From NCBI RefSeq assembly GCF_018598225.1, contig NZ_JAHESF010000035.1, positions 1 through 64,000 of the forward strand: DNA of 64,000 nucleotides. Reading direction: 5' to 3'. The notes below the pieces were generated by a model. That model did no database searches. It worked only from the letters and a program-made list of their open reading frames with translations, and was not told the origin of the DNA. Within the stretch, counting starts at the first letter, position 1. Every line of letters begins with the position of its first letter. This document shows, one piece after another, positions 53,770 to 63,800 of the stretch. The translations under genes were made by a program, and so were the position numbers. This stretch comes from Chryseosolibacter histidinae (GTDB taxonomy: Bacteria > Bacteroidota > Bacteroidia > Cytophagales > Cyclobacteriaceae).

Positions 53770-53864
53770 CCATGTCAGTGTACCCATGTTGGTGTGCCGA
53801 TGTTGGTGTGCCCATGTTGGTGTTCTTCACCAACATGCACCCAACCAATGTTAGTGTTCACCAA
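53770..53864. repeat. 14-bp tandem repeat ending in a TTCTT hairpin
   Basis: Three near-identical 14-base units (TACCCATGTTGGTG, TGCCGATGTTGGTG, TGCCCATGTTGGTG), then the hairpin CATGTTGGTG-TTCTT-CACCAACATG (53813-53837) and a degenerate fourth copy (AATGTTAGTGTTCACCAA). The hairpin core is shared with 36379-36403. Located in the gap between bestrophin and the response regulator. Confidence 0.75.
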
Positions 53865-53959
53865 TATCCAGAAATTCTAATAATACTCTAATCTCTTAAC
53901 CGACCGCTCTTGATGCTACCGGCTTTTTTTAATTGGTGTTGTACATTACCTTTTCGGCC

Positions 53960-54646
53960 ATGAAAATACTGTTGATCGAGGACGAGCCCAACGTGATCTC
54001 ATTTGTCAGGCGTGGCTTGATGGAAGCGCGTCATGAAGTATCCGTTGCCATGGATGGGCTGACCGGCCTGCAGATGATTCGTTCTGCTTTGCCGGATGTT
54101 GTGCTGCTCGACGTGATGCTTCCCGGAATGAATGGTGTGGAGCTGTGCAGGAAAGTAAGAAGTCAGAACATCGGTGTTCCCATCATCATGCTGACCGCCC
54201 TTGGCACGTCGGAAAATATTGTGATGGGACTTGAAACCGGCGCGGATGATTATATTACCAAGCCATTTAAGTTTACGGAGCTGCTGGCGAGGATCAGCGC
54301 CGTTGTGCGAAGGTCTCACGGAAAAAGCGCGGTTGATAATTCGGTGATTCAGGTAGACGATCTCGCACTCGATACGCTCGGTAAGCTGGTGACCCGGTCC
54401 GGGGAACGGATCAACCTGACCGCCACGGAGTATAACCTCCTTGAATTTCTGGTGAAGAACAAGGGGCGTGTATTCTCCCGGCTGGAAATACTGGAAAAAG
54501 TATGGGATATAAATTTCAACACGAACACGAACGTTGTTGACGTATACATTAACCATGTCAGGCGAAAGATCGACAGGCCGGGAGCAAAGAAGTTGATCCA
54601 TACGGTGGTGGGGATGGGTTACGTGCTTCGGGAAGACGCAGACTAG
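53960..54646 (+). CDS. OmpR-family response regulator, 228 aa
   Basis: Two-component response regulator. The receiver (1-120) has acidic pair Glu7/Asp8, phospho-acceptor Asp51 (VVLLDVMLPGMNG), Thr in MLTALG, and Lys in DDYITKPF. The C-terminal OmpR winged helix (about 130-225) shows NLTATEYNLLEFLVKNKGRVFSR and VDVYINHVRRKID..TVVGMGYVL. Start 53960 (MKILLIEDEP) is the usual position. It is followed after 6 bases by its sensor kinase. Confidence 0.95.
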   Translation: MKILLIEDEPNVISFVRRGLMEARHEVSVAMDGLTGLQMIRSALPDVVLLDVMLPGMNGVELCRKVRSQNIGVPIIMLTALGTSENIVMGLETGADDYITKPFKFTELLARISAVVRRSHGKSAVDNSVIQVDDLALDTLGKLVTRSGERINLTATEYNLLEFLVKNKGRVFSRLEILEKVWDINFNTNTNVVDVYINHVRRKIDRPGAKKLIHTVVGMGYVLREDAD

Positions 54647-54652
54647 CATTGT

Positions 54653-56026
54653 ATGAAGATCAGAACGAAGATTGCGTTGGTCTTTACGCTGATGACAGGT
54701 ACCATTCTCTTCCTGCTCAGCGCTTTTGTGTATGTTGTTTCTTCCAAGCACATGGAGGAGCACTTTCTCACGCGTTTGAAAGTTTCAGCATCCATTGCCG
54801 CCGAAAGTGAATTTGAAGATGAGACTAACCTTGTTCGCGAGATCAGGGACCGTCACTTACAGAAATTGCGACGGGAGAAAGAATGGTTTTTTGAAGATAA
54901 CAGTTCTTTCCCGCGTGAGGTGCTGAAAGCGCTTCCCCGTGCGCCAACATCCTTCATTGAAAATTTGATGGATAGGGGGAGTGCTGCATCACGCGAAGGT
55001 TTTGAATACTATACCGGATTCCGGTACCAGTCTGCCAGCACCAACGGGAAGCAGTATTTTGTGATCGCTAGCGCCTACGACGAAGATGGAGAAGAGAATC
55101 TGCTCTTTTTGCGAACGATGCTGATCATTGGATTCTCGGTAAGTTGTGTTCTGGTTTTCGCCTTGGGACGGCTCTTTGCCAACCGGATCATGAAACCCAT
55201 CGCCGACATCATCTCTAAAGTGCATGAGATCACGAAAACCAACCTCAGTGAGCGTCTCGGTTCCGCGAAAGGCAACGATGAAATTGCAGAGATGGCGGCA
55301 ACATTCAACGACATGCTTGACCGCCTCGAGACCACCTTTGAGTTACAAAGCAACTTCATTGGAAACGCCTCACACGAGTTGAACACGCCGCTTACCGCCA
55401 TCCTGGGCGAGGTCGAAATCATACGTAGCGCTCCCCGGAGACCTGAAGAGTATGTAGAATCATTGGGCATCATAGATTACGAAGCGAAGAAGCTGCGCGA
55501 CGTTACATCGAGCCTGCTCCGGCTGTCCAGCATCAGCTACGAAGGTAAGAAGCAGAAGATCGAGCGCCTGCAGCTCGATGAGCTCCTGATGGATATCAAG
55601 ATCAATTTTGACCGGCGAATGCCCGCGAATAAAGTAAGAATGCTTGTTCAGGCACAGGAAGGCAATACAACCGCTTATTGCATCGTGGGCTCCAGTGTGT
55701 GGCTTGAGTTGGCAATTACAAATGTGATTCAGAACAGCATCAAGTATAGCGACAACAAAGAAGTGCTCGTAACCCTTTCATCCAGCGAACAACATTGTTT
55801 CGTCGAGATCTCCGATCAGGGGATCGGCATTCCGGAAGAAGACATGCGTTACGTCTTTGAGCCCTTCTTCCGTGGAAGCAATACCGGTCCCTACAAAGGA
55901 TACGGCATCGGACTCCCCCTCGCTGCACGCATTGTAAGGCTTCACGCCGGAGAGTTGCAGATCTTTTCAAAACCCAATACAGGTACAAAAGTGACGTTAA
56001 AATTTAACGCATCGCGGGATCTTTAA
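54653..56026 (+). CDS. Two-component sensor histidine kinase with HAMP, 457 aa
   Basis: Membrane kinase partner of the preceding regulator. TM1 at about residues 8-29 (IALVFTLMTGTILFLLSAFVY), a periplasmic sensor of about 130 residues with no recognised family, TM2 around 163-185 (LLIIGFSVSCVLVFALGRLF-like), HAMP about 185-235, HisKA with His241 (IGNASHELNTP), HATPase with NVIQNSIKYS, DQGIGIPEED and GYGIGL. The input signal is unknown. It starts 6 bases after the regulator stop. Confidence 0.95.
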   Translation: MKIRTKIALVFTLMTGTILFLLSAFVYVVSSKHMEEHFLTRLKVSASIAAESEFEDETNLVREIRDRHLQKLRREKEWFFEDNSSFPREVLKALPRAPTSFIENLMDRGSAASREGFEYYTGFRYQSASTNGKQYFVIASAYDEDGEENLLFLRTMLIIGFSVSCVLVFALGRLFANRIMKPIADIISKVHEITKTNLSERLGSAKGNDEIAEMAATFNDMLDRLETTFELQSNFIGNASHELNTPLTAILGEVEIIRSAPRRPEEYVESLGIIDYEAKKLRDVTSSLLRLSSISYEGKKQKIERLQLDELLMDIKINFDRRMPANKVRMLVQAQEGNTTAYCIVGSSVWLELAITNVIQNSIKYSDNKEVLVTLSSSEQHCFVEISDQGIGIPEEDMRYVFEPFFRGSNTGPYKGYGIGLPLAARIVRLHAGELQIFSKPNTGTKVTLKFNASRDL

Positions 56027-56030
56027 CCCT

Positions 56031-56144
56031 GGCGCAAGGTGTTATGCGTAAACCTGTGCGACGGCTTTTGCCTGGCGCAAGTGTTGTGCGTAAGCCCAGC
56101 GCGCAAGGTCACTTGTGCCTCAATACCTGCGGTCTTCAGACTGC
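56031..56144 (+). repeat. Modular hairpin repeats: partial A, then A+B
   Basis: Partial A arm at 56031-56040 (GGCGCAAGGT), second A 56074-56119, B 56129-56144. In the second A the inner stem TTGTGCG/CGCGCAA is best preserved, giving a two-tier hairpin. It lies between the kinase and the convergent M1 peptidase gene. Confidence 0.88.
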
Positions 56145-56173
56145 CTCGGGATGTAATGTTCCTTAAAAAAATC

Positions 56174-56220
56174 CTTTGCGACCTTTGCGCTTCTTTGCGC
56201 ACTTTGCGTGAACCTGCATT
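56174..56220 (+). repeat. CTTTGCG array with TGAACCTGCATT end
   Basis: Four CTTTGCG units (56174, 56183, 56193, 56202), the last running into TGAACCTGCATT, which ends next to the M1 peptidase stop codon. Confidence 0.8.
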
Positions 56221-58212
56221 TCACTTCGCCATCCACACATTATCTTTCACTTCCGCATCCGGAAATCTTCCGTACGGATCGAGTGTGATCTTTTTGATCT
56301 TGCGTTCGCCTAACGTCAGGTCGGCATTGAACGTGCGGCTGCCATTGAACCACACGTCTGCAGGCCACGTAACGATCACGGTGTTCTTGTCGATCGGTTT
56401 TGCATTGGGCATGTTTCCGATCGCCGGTCCGGATTCTTCAAATTCAACCTTCAGTACAACAGGTGACGGCATCTGCCCGGCCTGGTGCACAACCACACGT
56501 GTCATGCCGCGTGAGCTTTGTACATCACGGATCGAACCGTCCACGGATTCGGTGGTGAACAGCCAGTAGTACCAGAACCATTCCAGGTTTTGTCCCAGCG
56601 CTTGATTCATGAAGAACATGTAGTCCCACGGAGAAGGATGTTTGAAGCTCCAGGCTTTTGTATACGCTTTCATGGCTTTCAGCACGGCTTCGTCGCCTAC
56701 CATTCCGCCCAGCATCGAGAGCATCAGCGGTGCCTTGCCATAGGTTTGAAACCTGTATCCCGGTCCGGCGTCGTTAGCACTCCACATCATGGGCGCTTCG
56801 TTTTCACTGCCACTCGTTTTTCCGTAGCGCTGACCAAGACCGTCCAGGCTGTAGGGTTTTCCTTCGGCATCAGCGTCAGAAAGAATATTCATAAACTGGT
56901 TGAATCCCTCATCCATCCACCCATAGCGGGTCTCGTTGTTTCCCACCATCATGGGCCACCATTGATGTGCCGTTTCGTGATCGGCGGCGCCCTGGTTGGA
57001 GTTTATCACCATCGGATACTCCATGCCCGCGCTGGGCCCGTCCTGTAATGTCAGTTGAGGGAAAGGATAGGGTGCCCATAAGCTGGAATAGAATTCAAGC
57101 GCATGGCGCGTGATCTTTCCTGCGTTTTCAAACAAGCCAGCGCGTGCCGGCAGGTAGAACATATGGATCGGTATGTAACCTTTTTCCGGGATATTCGCGC
57201 GTGTAGCCTTCCAGATAAAATCGCGTGAGGTAGCCCACGCAAAGTCGTTTACCTGGTCGGCAACAAAATGCCAGGTCAGTGTTTCTCCGGTGGCGGTAGC
57301 CGTGCCCGCACCGCGTTCGGATTCACCCACGATCGTTACTTCCTCATCGGTTGTGGTGATGTTGGCAAGTCGTTGAAGGATAGCAGGGGAGAGAACTTCC
57401 TTTGAATTTTGAAGCAGTCCGGTTCCGCTCACAAGCCAGCCTGCGGGCACAGTGATGCGAACATCGAATTTTCCAAAATTATTATAGAATTCTGAAGGGC
57501 CGAGGTAGACACTGGTTTCCCAGCCTCTCAGGTCGTCGTATTTCGCCACGCGCGGAAACCACTGGGTAGGTTGAAAGAGCGTGTTTTCCCACCGTTGTGT
57601 CATGCGGTGCCCGCTGCCATTGGGGCCGCCCGGCAATTTTGTATTCCATTCGATCTCCAGTGTTATCTTACTTCCTGCCTTCACCGGGGTATTCAGCGTT
57701 ACTGTGGCAAGGGTGCGGTTGAGGCCGGCTATGCCCAGGCGGGCAGGAGCATTGCGGTCGTTGCTTGGTATTGCGCCAAGGTCCACTTTCCTGCCGTCGA
57801 TGATCAGGCTCGTGACCACCATTCCTTCCGTAGTTTCCGCTGGGGTGGAGAACCCGCGCGGTACATCGCTTCTGAAAATGTTATGGTCAAGCCGCAGTAA
57901 GATCTGGGTCAGCTCTTCCTTGCTGTTGTTATAAACGTCGATCTTCTCCGTGCCATAGATAACCTGTGTTGCCGGGTTCAGGGTAGCCAGGATGGTGTAG
58001 TCCGTTCGAAGCTGCCAGTAGTTCGGCCCTGGCTTGCCTGACAGATCGCGCGTACCGTCTTTGAAGGCTTTTCGGATGGAGTTAGTCAACGGCACATCCA
58101 GCCTGATGTTCCGGCGATCCGTCTCGATCGTCTTGCGTTGAGGAAGGGATTGCTGGGCAAAGGAAAATTGCAGAACACCAAAAATTAAGAGGATTGACAG
58201 CCTATAGCGCAT
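56221..58212 (-). CDS. Secreted M1-family zinc metallopeptidase, 663 aa
   Basis: Exported aminopeptidase-type enzyme (signal peptide MRYRLSILLIFGVLQFSFAQ). Zinc site HETAH at His412-Glu413-x-x-His416 with third ligand Glu435 (WMDEGFNQF), exactly the HExxHx18E spacing of the M1 family. The exopeptidase-like SAGMEYPM loop before it fits the GxMEN/GxMEY motif. N-terminal beta-saddle domain (about 30-300); C-terminal beta domain (about 560-663). Located on the minus strand, convergent with the HK gene. Contrast: the M1-like domain at 36506-39841 lacks this motif. Confidence 0.9.
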   Translation of the reverse strand: MRYRLSILLIFGVLQFSFAQQSLPQRKTIETDRRNIRLDVPLTNSIRKAFKDGTRDLSGKPGPNYWQLRTDYTILATLNPATQVIYGTEKIDVYNNSKEELTQILLRLDHNIFRSDVPRGFSTPAETTEGMVVTSLIIDGRKVDLGAIPSNDRNAPARLGIAGLNRTLATVTLNTPVKAGSKITLEIEWNTKLPGGPNGSGHRMTQRWENTLFQPTQWFPRVAKYDDLRGWETSVYLGPSEFYNNFGKFDVRITVPAGWLVSGTGLLQNSKEVLSPAILQRLANITTTDEEVTIVGESERGAGTATATGETLTWHFVADQVNDFAWATSRDFIWKATRANIPEKGYIPIHMFYLPARAGLFENAGKITRHALEFYSSLWAPYPFPQLTLQDGPSAGMEYPMVINSNQGAADHETAHQWWPMMVGNNETRYGWMDEGFNQFMNILSDADAEGKPYSLDGLGQRYGKTSGSENEAPMMWSANDAGPGYRFQTYGKAPLMLSMLGGMVGDEAVLKAMKAYTKAWSFKHPSPWDYMFFMNQALGQNLEWFWYYWLFTTESVDGSIRDVQSSRGMTRVVVHQAGQMPSPVVLKVEFEESGPAIGNMPNAKPIDKNTVIVTWPADVWFNGSRTFNADLTLGERKIKKITLDPYGRFPDAEVKDNVWMAK

Positions 58213-58474
58213 TGTTTGGTTTATTTTAAACGTGATTCAGAGATGCAAATATGAATAAAGCGATCTACTCCACCAACCTCACGCCTGGTGGGACTTTGAT
58301 AATCACTCTGTTTTGATAATTATTGTGTTTTAATTGGGTCGTGATTTATTCTCGGTTTCTCGATAGGCATGAGATGGTAGAAAAAGGAAGTACGCCCAAA
58401 CCGTTTTTTCGTGTAAATTGACCCGGATTAAAAAACGCCGTTGTGAAGACGAGATCAGACCGCCGGCAGAGATT

Positions 58475-59497
58475 ATGAAGAAAATAGGTTTTTTATCGTT
58501 CGGGCATTGGGCCAACCGCCAGGGATATCAGGCCCGAACCGCCAGTGATACATTGCTGCAGTCTATCGACCTCGCGGTTGCTGCCGAAGAGATCGGGTTG
58601 GATGGCGCGTATTTCCGGGTGCATCATTTCGCGGCGCAGCTGGCATCTCCGTTTCCTTTATTGTCAGCCATTGGCGCTAAAACTAATCGAATAGAAATTG
58701 GAACAGGCGTCATCGATATGCGCTATGAGAATCCGATGTACATGGTGGAAACTGCGGGAGCCGCTGACCTGATCTCCGGAGGGAGGTTGCAGCTGGGCAT
58801 TAGCAGGGGCTCGCCAGAACAAGTGATCGACGGATGGCGGTACTTCGGTTATGAGCCTGCCGCCGGTGAAACAGACGCAGACATGGGGCGCCGTAAAGCA
58901 TTGGAGTTTCTGGATAAGTTGAACGGTGTTGGGTTTGCCCGGCCTAATCCCAATCCGATGTTTCCCAATCCGCCGGGCTTGTTGCGACTGGAACCCCATG
59001 CCGAAGGATTGCGCGACCGCATCTGGTGGGGCGCTGCCTCCAATGCTACGGCAATCTGGGCAGCCGAGAACAGGATGCACCTGCAAAGCTCTACACTGAA
59101 ATTTGACGAGAGCGGCAAACCTTTTCACATCCAGCAGGCAGAACAGATCAGGTTGTACAAAGAGGCGTGGAAAAAAGCCGGTCACCCCGGCGAGCCACGG
59201 GTTTCCGTAAGCCGCTCCATCTTCGCATTGATCACCGATGACGACAGATATTTATTTGGAGGGCAGGGGAACAGGGGAGATCAGATTGGTTTTATCGAAA
59301 GCGACAGGCGTGCAATTTTCGGAAGAAGCTATGCTGCCGAACCAGACATACTCATTAAGGAATTAAGCCAGGATGAAGCGATCAAAGAAGCAGACACATT
59401 GCTTTTAACAATACCCAATACGTTAGGCGTTGATTATAATGTTCACGTGCTGGATTCGATCTTAAAATTTGTCGCGCCGGGATTGGGGTGGCGGTAA
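58475..59497 (+). CDS. LLM-class flavin-dependent oxidoreductase, 340 aa
   Basis: Luciferase-like TIM-barrel monooxygenase family, cytosolic, using reduced flavin. Landmarks: MKKIGFLSFGHWANRQG start, VAAEEIGLDGAYFRVHHFAAQLASPFPLLSAIGAKTNRIEIGTGVIDM (shown in part), AGAADLISGGRLQLGISRGSPEQ, and WWGAASNATAIWAAEN. The start at 58475 is preferred over an upstream ATG that would add 19 charged residues. The substrate is not predictable. Monocistronic, followed by a 508-base gap. Confidence 0.87.
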   Translation: MKKIGFLSFGHWANRQGYQARTASDTLLQSIDLAVAAEEIGLDGAYFRVHHFAAQLASPFPLLSAIGAKTNRIEIGTGVIDMRYENPMYMVETAGAADLISGGRLQLGISRGSPEQVIDGWRYFGYEPAAGETDADMGRRKALEFLDKLNGVGFARPNPNPMFPNPPGLLRLEPHAEGLRDRIWWGAASNATAIWAAENRMHLQSSTLKFDESGKPFHIQQAEQIRLYKEAWKKAGHPGEPRVSVSRSIFALITDDDRYLFGGQGNRGDQIGFIESDRRAIFGRSYAAEPDILIKELSQDEAIKEADTLLLTIPNTLGVDYNVHVLDSILKFVAPGLGWR

Positions 59498-60005
59498 ATC
59501 GGGCGCGGATTCTCCTCCGAGTATTACGCTAATAGTGCTTTCGTTCCCAGTAGTGGATCATCATTCCTGGAGCTAAACACGAGAATGGATGAAAAAACGG
59601 CCGGACTGTTCTATTCTACGAATTTAAAACCATTCAAGAGAAGTACGATGCGAAGTGACTGATTTCCTCAGCGTCGTGCTTAAAATCTATAGGATATAAA
59701 TTTAAAATACAGCTGACTGGTCGTAATCTATTACTTTGTTTATCTTGGACACATGGAGCCCATCCGGTTCTCTCTGAAAAAAGGGAGGCGGATGGGCGTT
59801 TTATTTCTACCCGTTCAACTTCACCTCAATAAATCAAACGAGAAATGAAGTCCCGATCTCGGAAGGAGTGGGGAGATCAGGAAGCACTGGCGGAAATCAT
59901 TGAGGTCTTGGTGGGGGGAAGGCGGTGTTTTGTGAGATTGAAGTGCGTGGAGGCAGGGAATCAGATCATTCTCCAGTAATAAAATTATATATAAACCCTA
60001 AATAT
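59498..60005. other. 508-base gap with a terminator-like hairpin
   Basis: Contains a rho-independent-terminator-like hairpin at 59758-59807 and an A/T-rich run just before 60006. No other structure or gene identified. Confidence 0.6.
59758..59807 (+). terminator. Intrinsic terminator-like hairpin
   Basis: Stem GCCCATCCG (59758-59766) with CGGATGGGC (59789-59797), a further partly paired inner segment CTCTC/GGGAG, then TTTTATTT. A weak -7-like TATCTTGG at 59741-59748 precedes it, so it might end a very short transcript, or terminate read-through from the LLM gene. Confidence 0.6.
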
Positions 60006-60788
60006 ATGGCACAGATCTATGACATCTATTCTTCTGGAATTAAACGGAAGTTGAATAACTATTGGGCTGCATGGCTTCCAACGACGAAATATCAGTTAGG
60101 CGATATTGGTATTCTGAACGGCAATGTGTTCGAAAAGATCGGTTCTTTAAAGGAGCTGAAGATCGACTACAAGACGCAGGATGATACCTCTTCAAGCCCG
60201 CTCGAACTGGTATCAGAGGCCGGCGTCAGTTTCCAGTTTAAAGTTGCCGGCGAAACGAATCCTGCCTTCGAAAGTGTTCCTGTCGCCGAAGCAGGAGTGA
60301 AGATCAAGCTGGAGTCGGCGGGCGCTTTCACAGTATTGTGTCCTGACTCTTACGAGCCTTCTATTGATGAACCGATGGCCTTGCAAAAACGAATCATCGA
60401 GGCCTATGAAAAGAGGGTTTGGGAAAGCGATTGGACAGTCATCACACGCTTAATCACCGCGCCGTCAGCGACGATCCTGATCTCAAATTCCCTAAATTCG
60501 GATGTTGAGCTTTCTGCCTCCGCAGACTTGAAAGCGGCATTGGCTCAACTCGGAAAAGCCGACCTTGGATTGTCACTAAAATCTCAGAGAGGAGACATGT
60601 TCAAAATGATTGGCGCTCGCGAAATTACACCGTTCTTCCAGGTGGCAAAACTCAAGAGGCGCTGGTTTGGCGATCCAAAATTAAGAACGCGCTCTGTGAA
60701 GATCAGTGACAAATCGTCGATGGCTGCTTCCACTGTTGCTGGCGAAAAGCAGGACCTTTACCTGGATATTCTGAAAGACGGAGAATAA
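60006..60788 (+). CDS. Unrecognised 260-aa protein paired with a TPR-CHAT protease
   Basis: Family not recognised. ATG 60006 is preferred, following an A/T-rich leader; an in-frame GTG at 59925 is less likely. Visible: an N-terminal LPTTKYQLGDIGILNGNVFEKIG segment, then alternating strands and helices (SEAGVSFQFKVAGE, AEAGVKIKLESAGAFTVL), and a conserved-looking SADLKAALAQLGKADLGLSLKSQ followed by ITPFFQVAKLKRRWFGDPK. It starts 33 bases before a TPR-CHAT gene. Its size and place next to a CHAT protease mimic bacterial gasdermins, which are pore-forming effectors, but no N-terminal Cys is present, so this is only a hypothesis. It could instead be a regulator or target of the protease. No signal peptide. 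Confidence 0.75.
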   Translation: MAQIYDIYSSGIKRKLNNYWAAWLPTTKYQLGDIGILNGNVFEKIGSLKELKIDYKTQDDTSSSPLELVSEAGVSFQFKVAGETNPAFESVPVAEAGVKIKLESAGAFTVLCPDSYEPSIDEPMALQKRIIEAYEKRVWESDWTVITRLITAPSATILISNSLNSDVELSASADLKAALAQLGKADLGLSLKSQRGDMFKMIGAREITPFFQVAKLKRRWFGDPKLRTRSVKISDKSSMAASTVAGEKQDLYLDILKDGE

Positions 60789-60821
60789 TAATGCCGGCCC
60801 TGAAGGGCTCGCTGGTATCCT

Positions 60822-63800
60822 ATGAAATTTGCATGGCCTGGAATACCGTCTCTAGGATCGGAGGACATCGACGTCGCGCTTGACGGCGTGTGGCTCGCAG
60901 ACGTGGGCCAAGGAAATGTTCACAAGGCAAGCCATCTCTTGCGGGAATGGGGTAAGACTGAAAAAACCGCTGACCGCGATTTTGCTGCCGCGTGGATTGA
61001 CCTGCTGTCAAGTAACTTTCGAAAAGCACTTGATGCCTTCAAGCGATCCTTCGAGAACGAATCTTCTCCTGAGAAGAGGTTCATTATTGCCTCTTCGGCG
61101 AATTATTGCCTTGTCGCATCAAGAGTTCTTCCGGACGGCAGGTGGGTTGACTTCACAGAAGCCAACGACGCAAATCATATCAATAAAGTCACCGAATGGC
61201 GTGGTCACTTCGAAAGCCTTGCGGCGCTGGCATTGCCTGATGAGGAACGGTTCATTGGTTTGTACATCGGTTGCTTTCGTACAAATTTTCCGAAAGTGAT
61301 TGGCACGCTCATGCAACTAAGGAGAGCCGGGAGTTTTCCGGTACCACCGGCGCACGCAATTGCACCGCTTAAACTGAAAGAACTTTTCGATTTACATTCC
61401 CGAACTGATTTTCCGCTCATCTTTAATTTCATGCTACTCAAGCTGGCTGAATTGTATGGCGTGTGGGGGAACCTGGATAACATCGATGCCTATATCACAG
61501 AGATTGGTGACCAACTCGGTGGTGCTTACCGGGCCGTGGCAGTCTTTTACCGCGGCCGGCTTAGAATATCGCAGGGAAAGGTTGGCTTTCCTGAATTGTT
61601 CGGCTGTATCCCTTCAAACGCAATGCAGATGGCGTTTGCAAGCCTCCTGGCTGTTAAGCCGCCAATAGCAGCCGCGGCAGATCTTGAGTTAGCACTCGCT
61701 GACTTCGAGGCAAGTCACACTTTTTTTGATCGCCTGGATTCTCCACGTGCAAAAGCGCAAATTGAAATATGTATTGCGTACCTGTATGCAGTAAAGTCCG
61801 AATTCAATGAAGCAACGCGATATTATAACGATGCGCAATCAAATGCGGCTAAGGTCAATGATATTCGACTTCAGTACACAGCTTATGCAGGCAGGGTGCT
61901 CACAGGGATTTTCTCCCGGGCACCAGAGTTGGATATTGTTAACGCCGCGCAATGCATATCAGATTTTTTTTATTCCAGAGAACTCCCGGCCTCTGCCATG
62001 GCTTTTGGAATTGCGTTGTCGGAGACTAGTCTTGAAGTCTTGAACAGGGGCTTTGTTGACCAGGCACTTCAATGCCTGCTTATGGCGGAGGAGATAATCC
62101 TGCCATTTAGGCCGCCGCTTCAACTTTGCAGAATAAGTGTAGCCAGGGCGCACATTTATGCAACCATCAATGCATATTCAAGAGCGCGCATCGAGCTGGA
62201 CAAGTCAGTTAACTGGATACAACTGGCCGACAAGAGCGCCCCGCTCCAAACAGCTCACCACAAATTGATCCGCTACTTCGTCGCTCTTAATGTTGCTGTG
62301 AAAGAGCAGGATGCAGACCAACTTGAGCGCGATTTCCTGGAATTGCAAGTGGTGAAAAGTACTTTACCTCAGGTGTCAGAAGAAGAATGCGAGCGGCTAG
62401 GGAAGTTGATACTGGTAGGGATCCAAGCGGAGGAAGAATTGAACCGGGACACAAGTGTTTCGTCACCAACTGATTTAAATAAAAAAGTGGTTGAAGCATT
62501 TTCAGTGCTGGAAAAGGGGAGTGCCTGTGAATTTCACAAGTTATGTCGGAGCCTTGAGTCGAGTTATGCTTTGCTAATTCCATGGTATAAAGCGTTGGGG
62601 CATCAGCGTGTGGAGGAACCCGAGCAGGCTGAGATCCAATTTAGAAAGGTTCTTGATGTTGCAAAAAAAAGAAATGATGGCGACTACATAGAGGCGATGG
62701 TATTTAGCGAACAGAAAAAGTTCAACGAAACTGTTCACGCGCTTAATAGATACGCCCATCGAAACTATCCCGACACACAAGAGCTGGTAAGCATACTGTC
62801 CGCCGGGAATCATCGATCTGTCGACTCCAGGCGAAGGCAAGTGGCTCAAATCTTTGCCAACATTGAGGCATGGGATCTCGCTGCTGCGGAATACGCCAAA
62901 AGCAACTACGTAGCACCGGACATAGAAACCATGGCCGCAGATATGGATCCGGGCATGCTCGTAGATGCGTTGAATCACGCGCGGATTTTCGAGCACAACA
63001 AACAATACAAGGAAGCCAAAAACAGTTATAAAAACTTACTTGCGGCAATCGAATATAAACGTTCACAATTCTTCGACGAGTATCTGCAGCTGAGTTTTGG
63101 CGGAGAGGCGATCATTTACCTGATTTACGGGGAATACTGTCGATATTTTATTGGACAAGGTGACTGGCGAAACGCACATTACATTTCAGAGCTTGGTCGC
63201 GCAAGGACACTGACTGAATATATAGATCGTCGGGTAAGATCTAGTTCAACCGATGATTTAAGCAACACCTATCACACTCAGGCCACGAAGGTGGAACGGT
63301 TGATTCAGCAAAGGACCATTGCGTCGCGACAAGCTGATGTGCCGGTGCAAAGGATTGAAGATATGCTGTCCAGTATAAAGAAAGAAACAAGCCTGCTGAG
63401 AGATTTGGAAGCAAAGGTTTACGACCGCACAGGCAGGCCAAACCCGCAGCTTCCGGCGGAGCTGATTGCATCCGTCGACGAGTGTGCAAAACGACTTCCT
63501 GACGAAACCTTGATGCTGTGTTACTTTTACTATCGCAGCTATTTCTACGGCTGGGCGATTGATCGCACAGGTATCGCGGGAACGTTTTCAACCAACGAAA
63601 TACAAGGTTGGGGGTTCAATCACAAAACGTTTGATCATAGGGTGAGTGAATGGATTGCGCAGCTGGCTGATGGGAAAAGTGAAACGGAAGGTAAAGCATG
63701 GGGTAGCTTGCTCTCCCAACTATTGCTGGAACCGTTTCGGAACCTTATTACCGCAGCAAAGAGCATACTCTTTATTCCGTACGGCGTTCTTAATCTGGCG

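Noticed and set aside
59925-60005. GTG start at 59925 giving an N-terminal MFC.. sequence for the 260-aa protein
   Set aside because: It would provide an early Cys, attractive for a gasdermin, but the added 27 residues are charged and the ATG at 60006 follows an A/T-rich leader; kept as an unlikely alternative.
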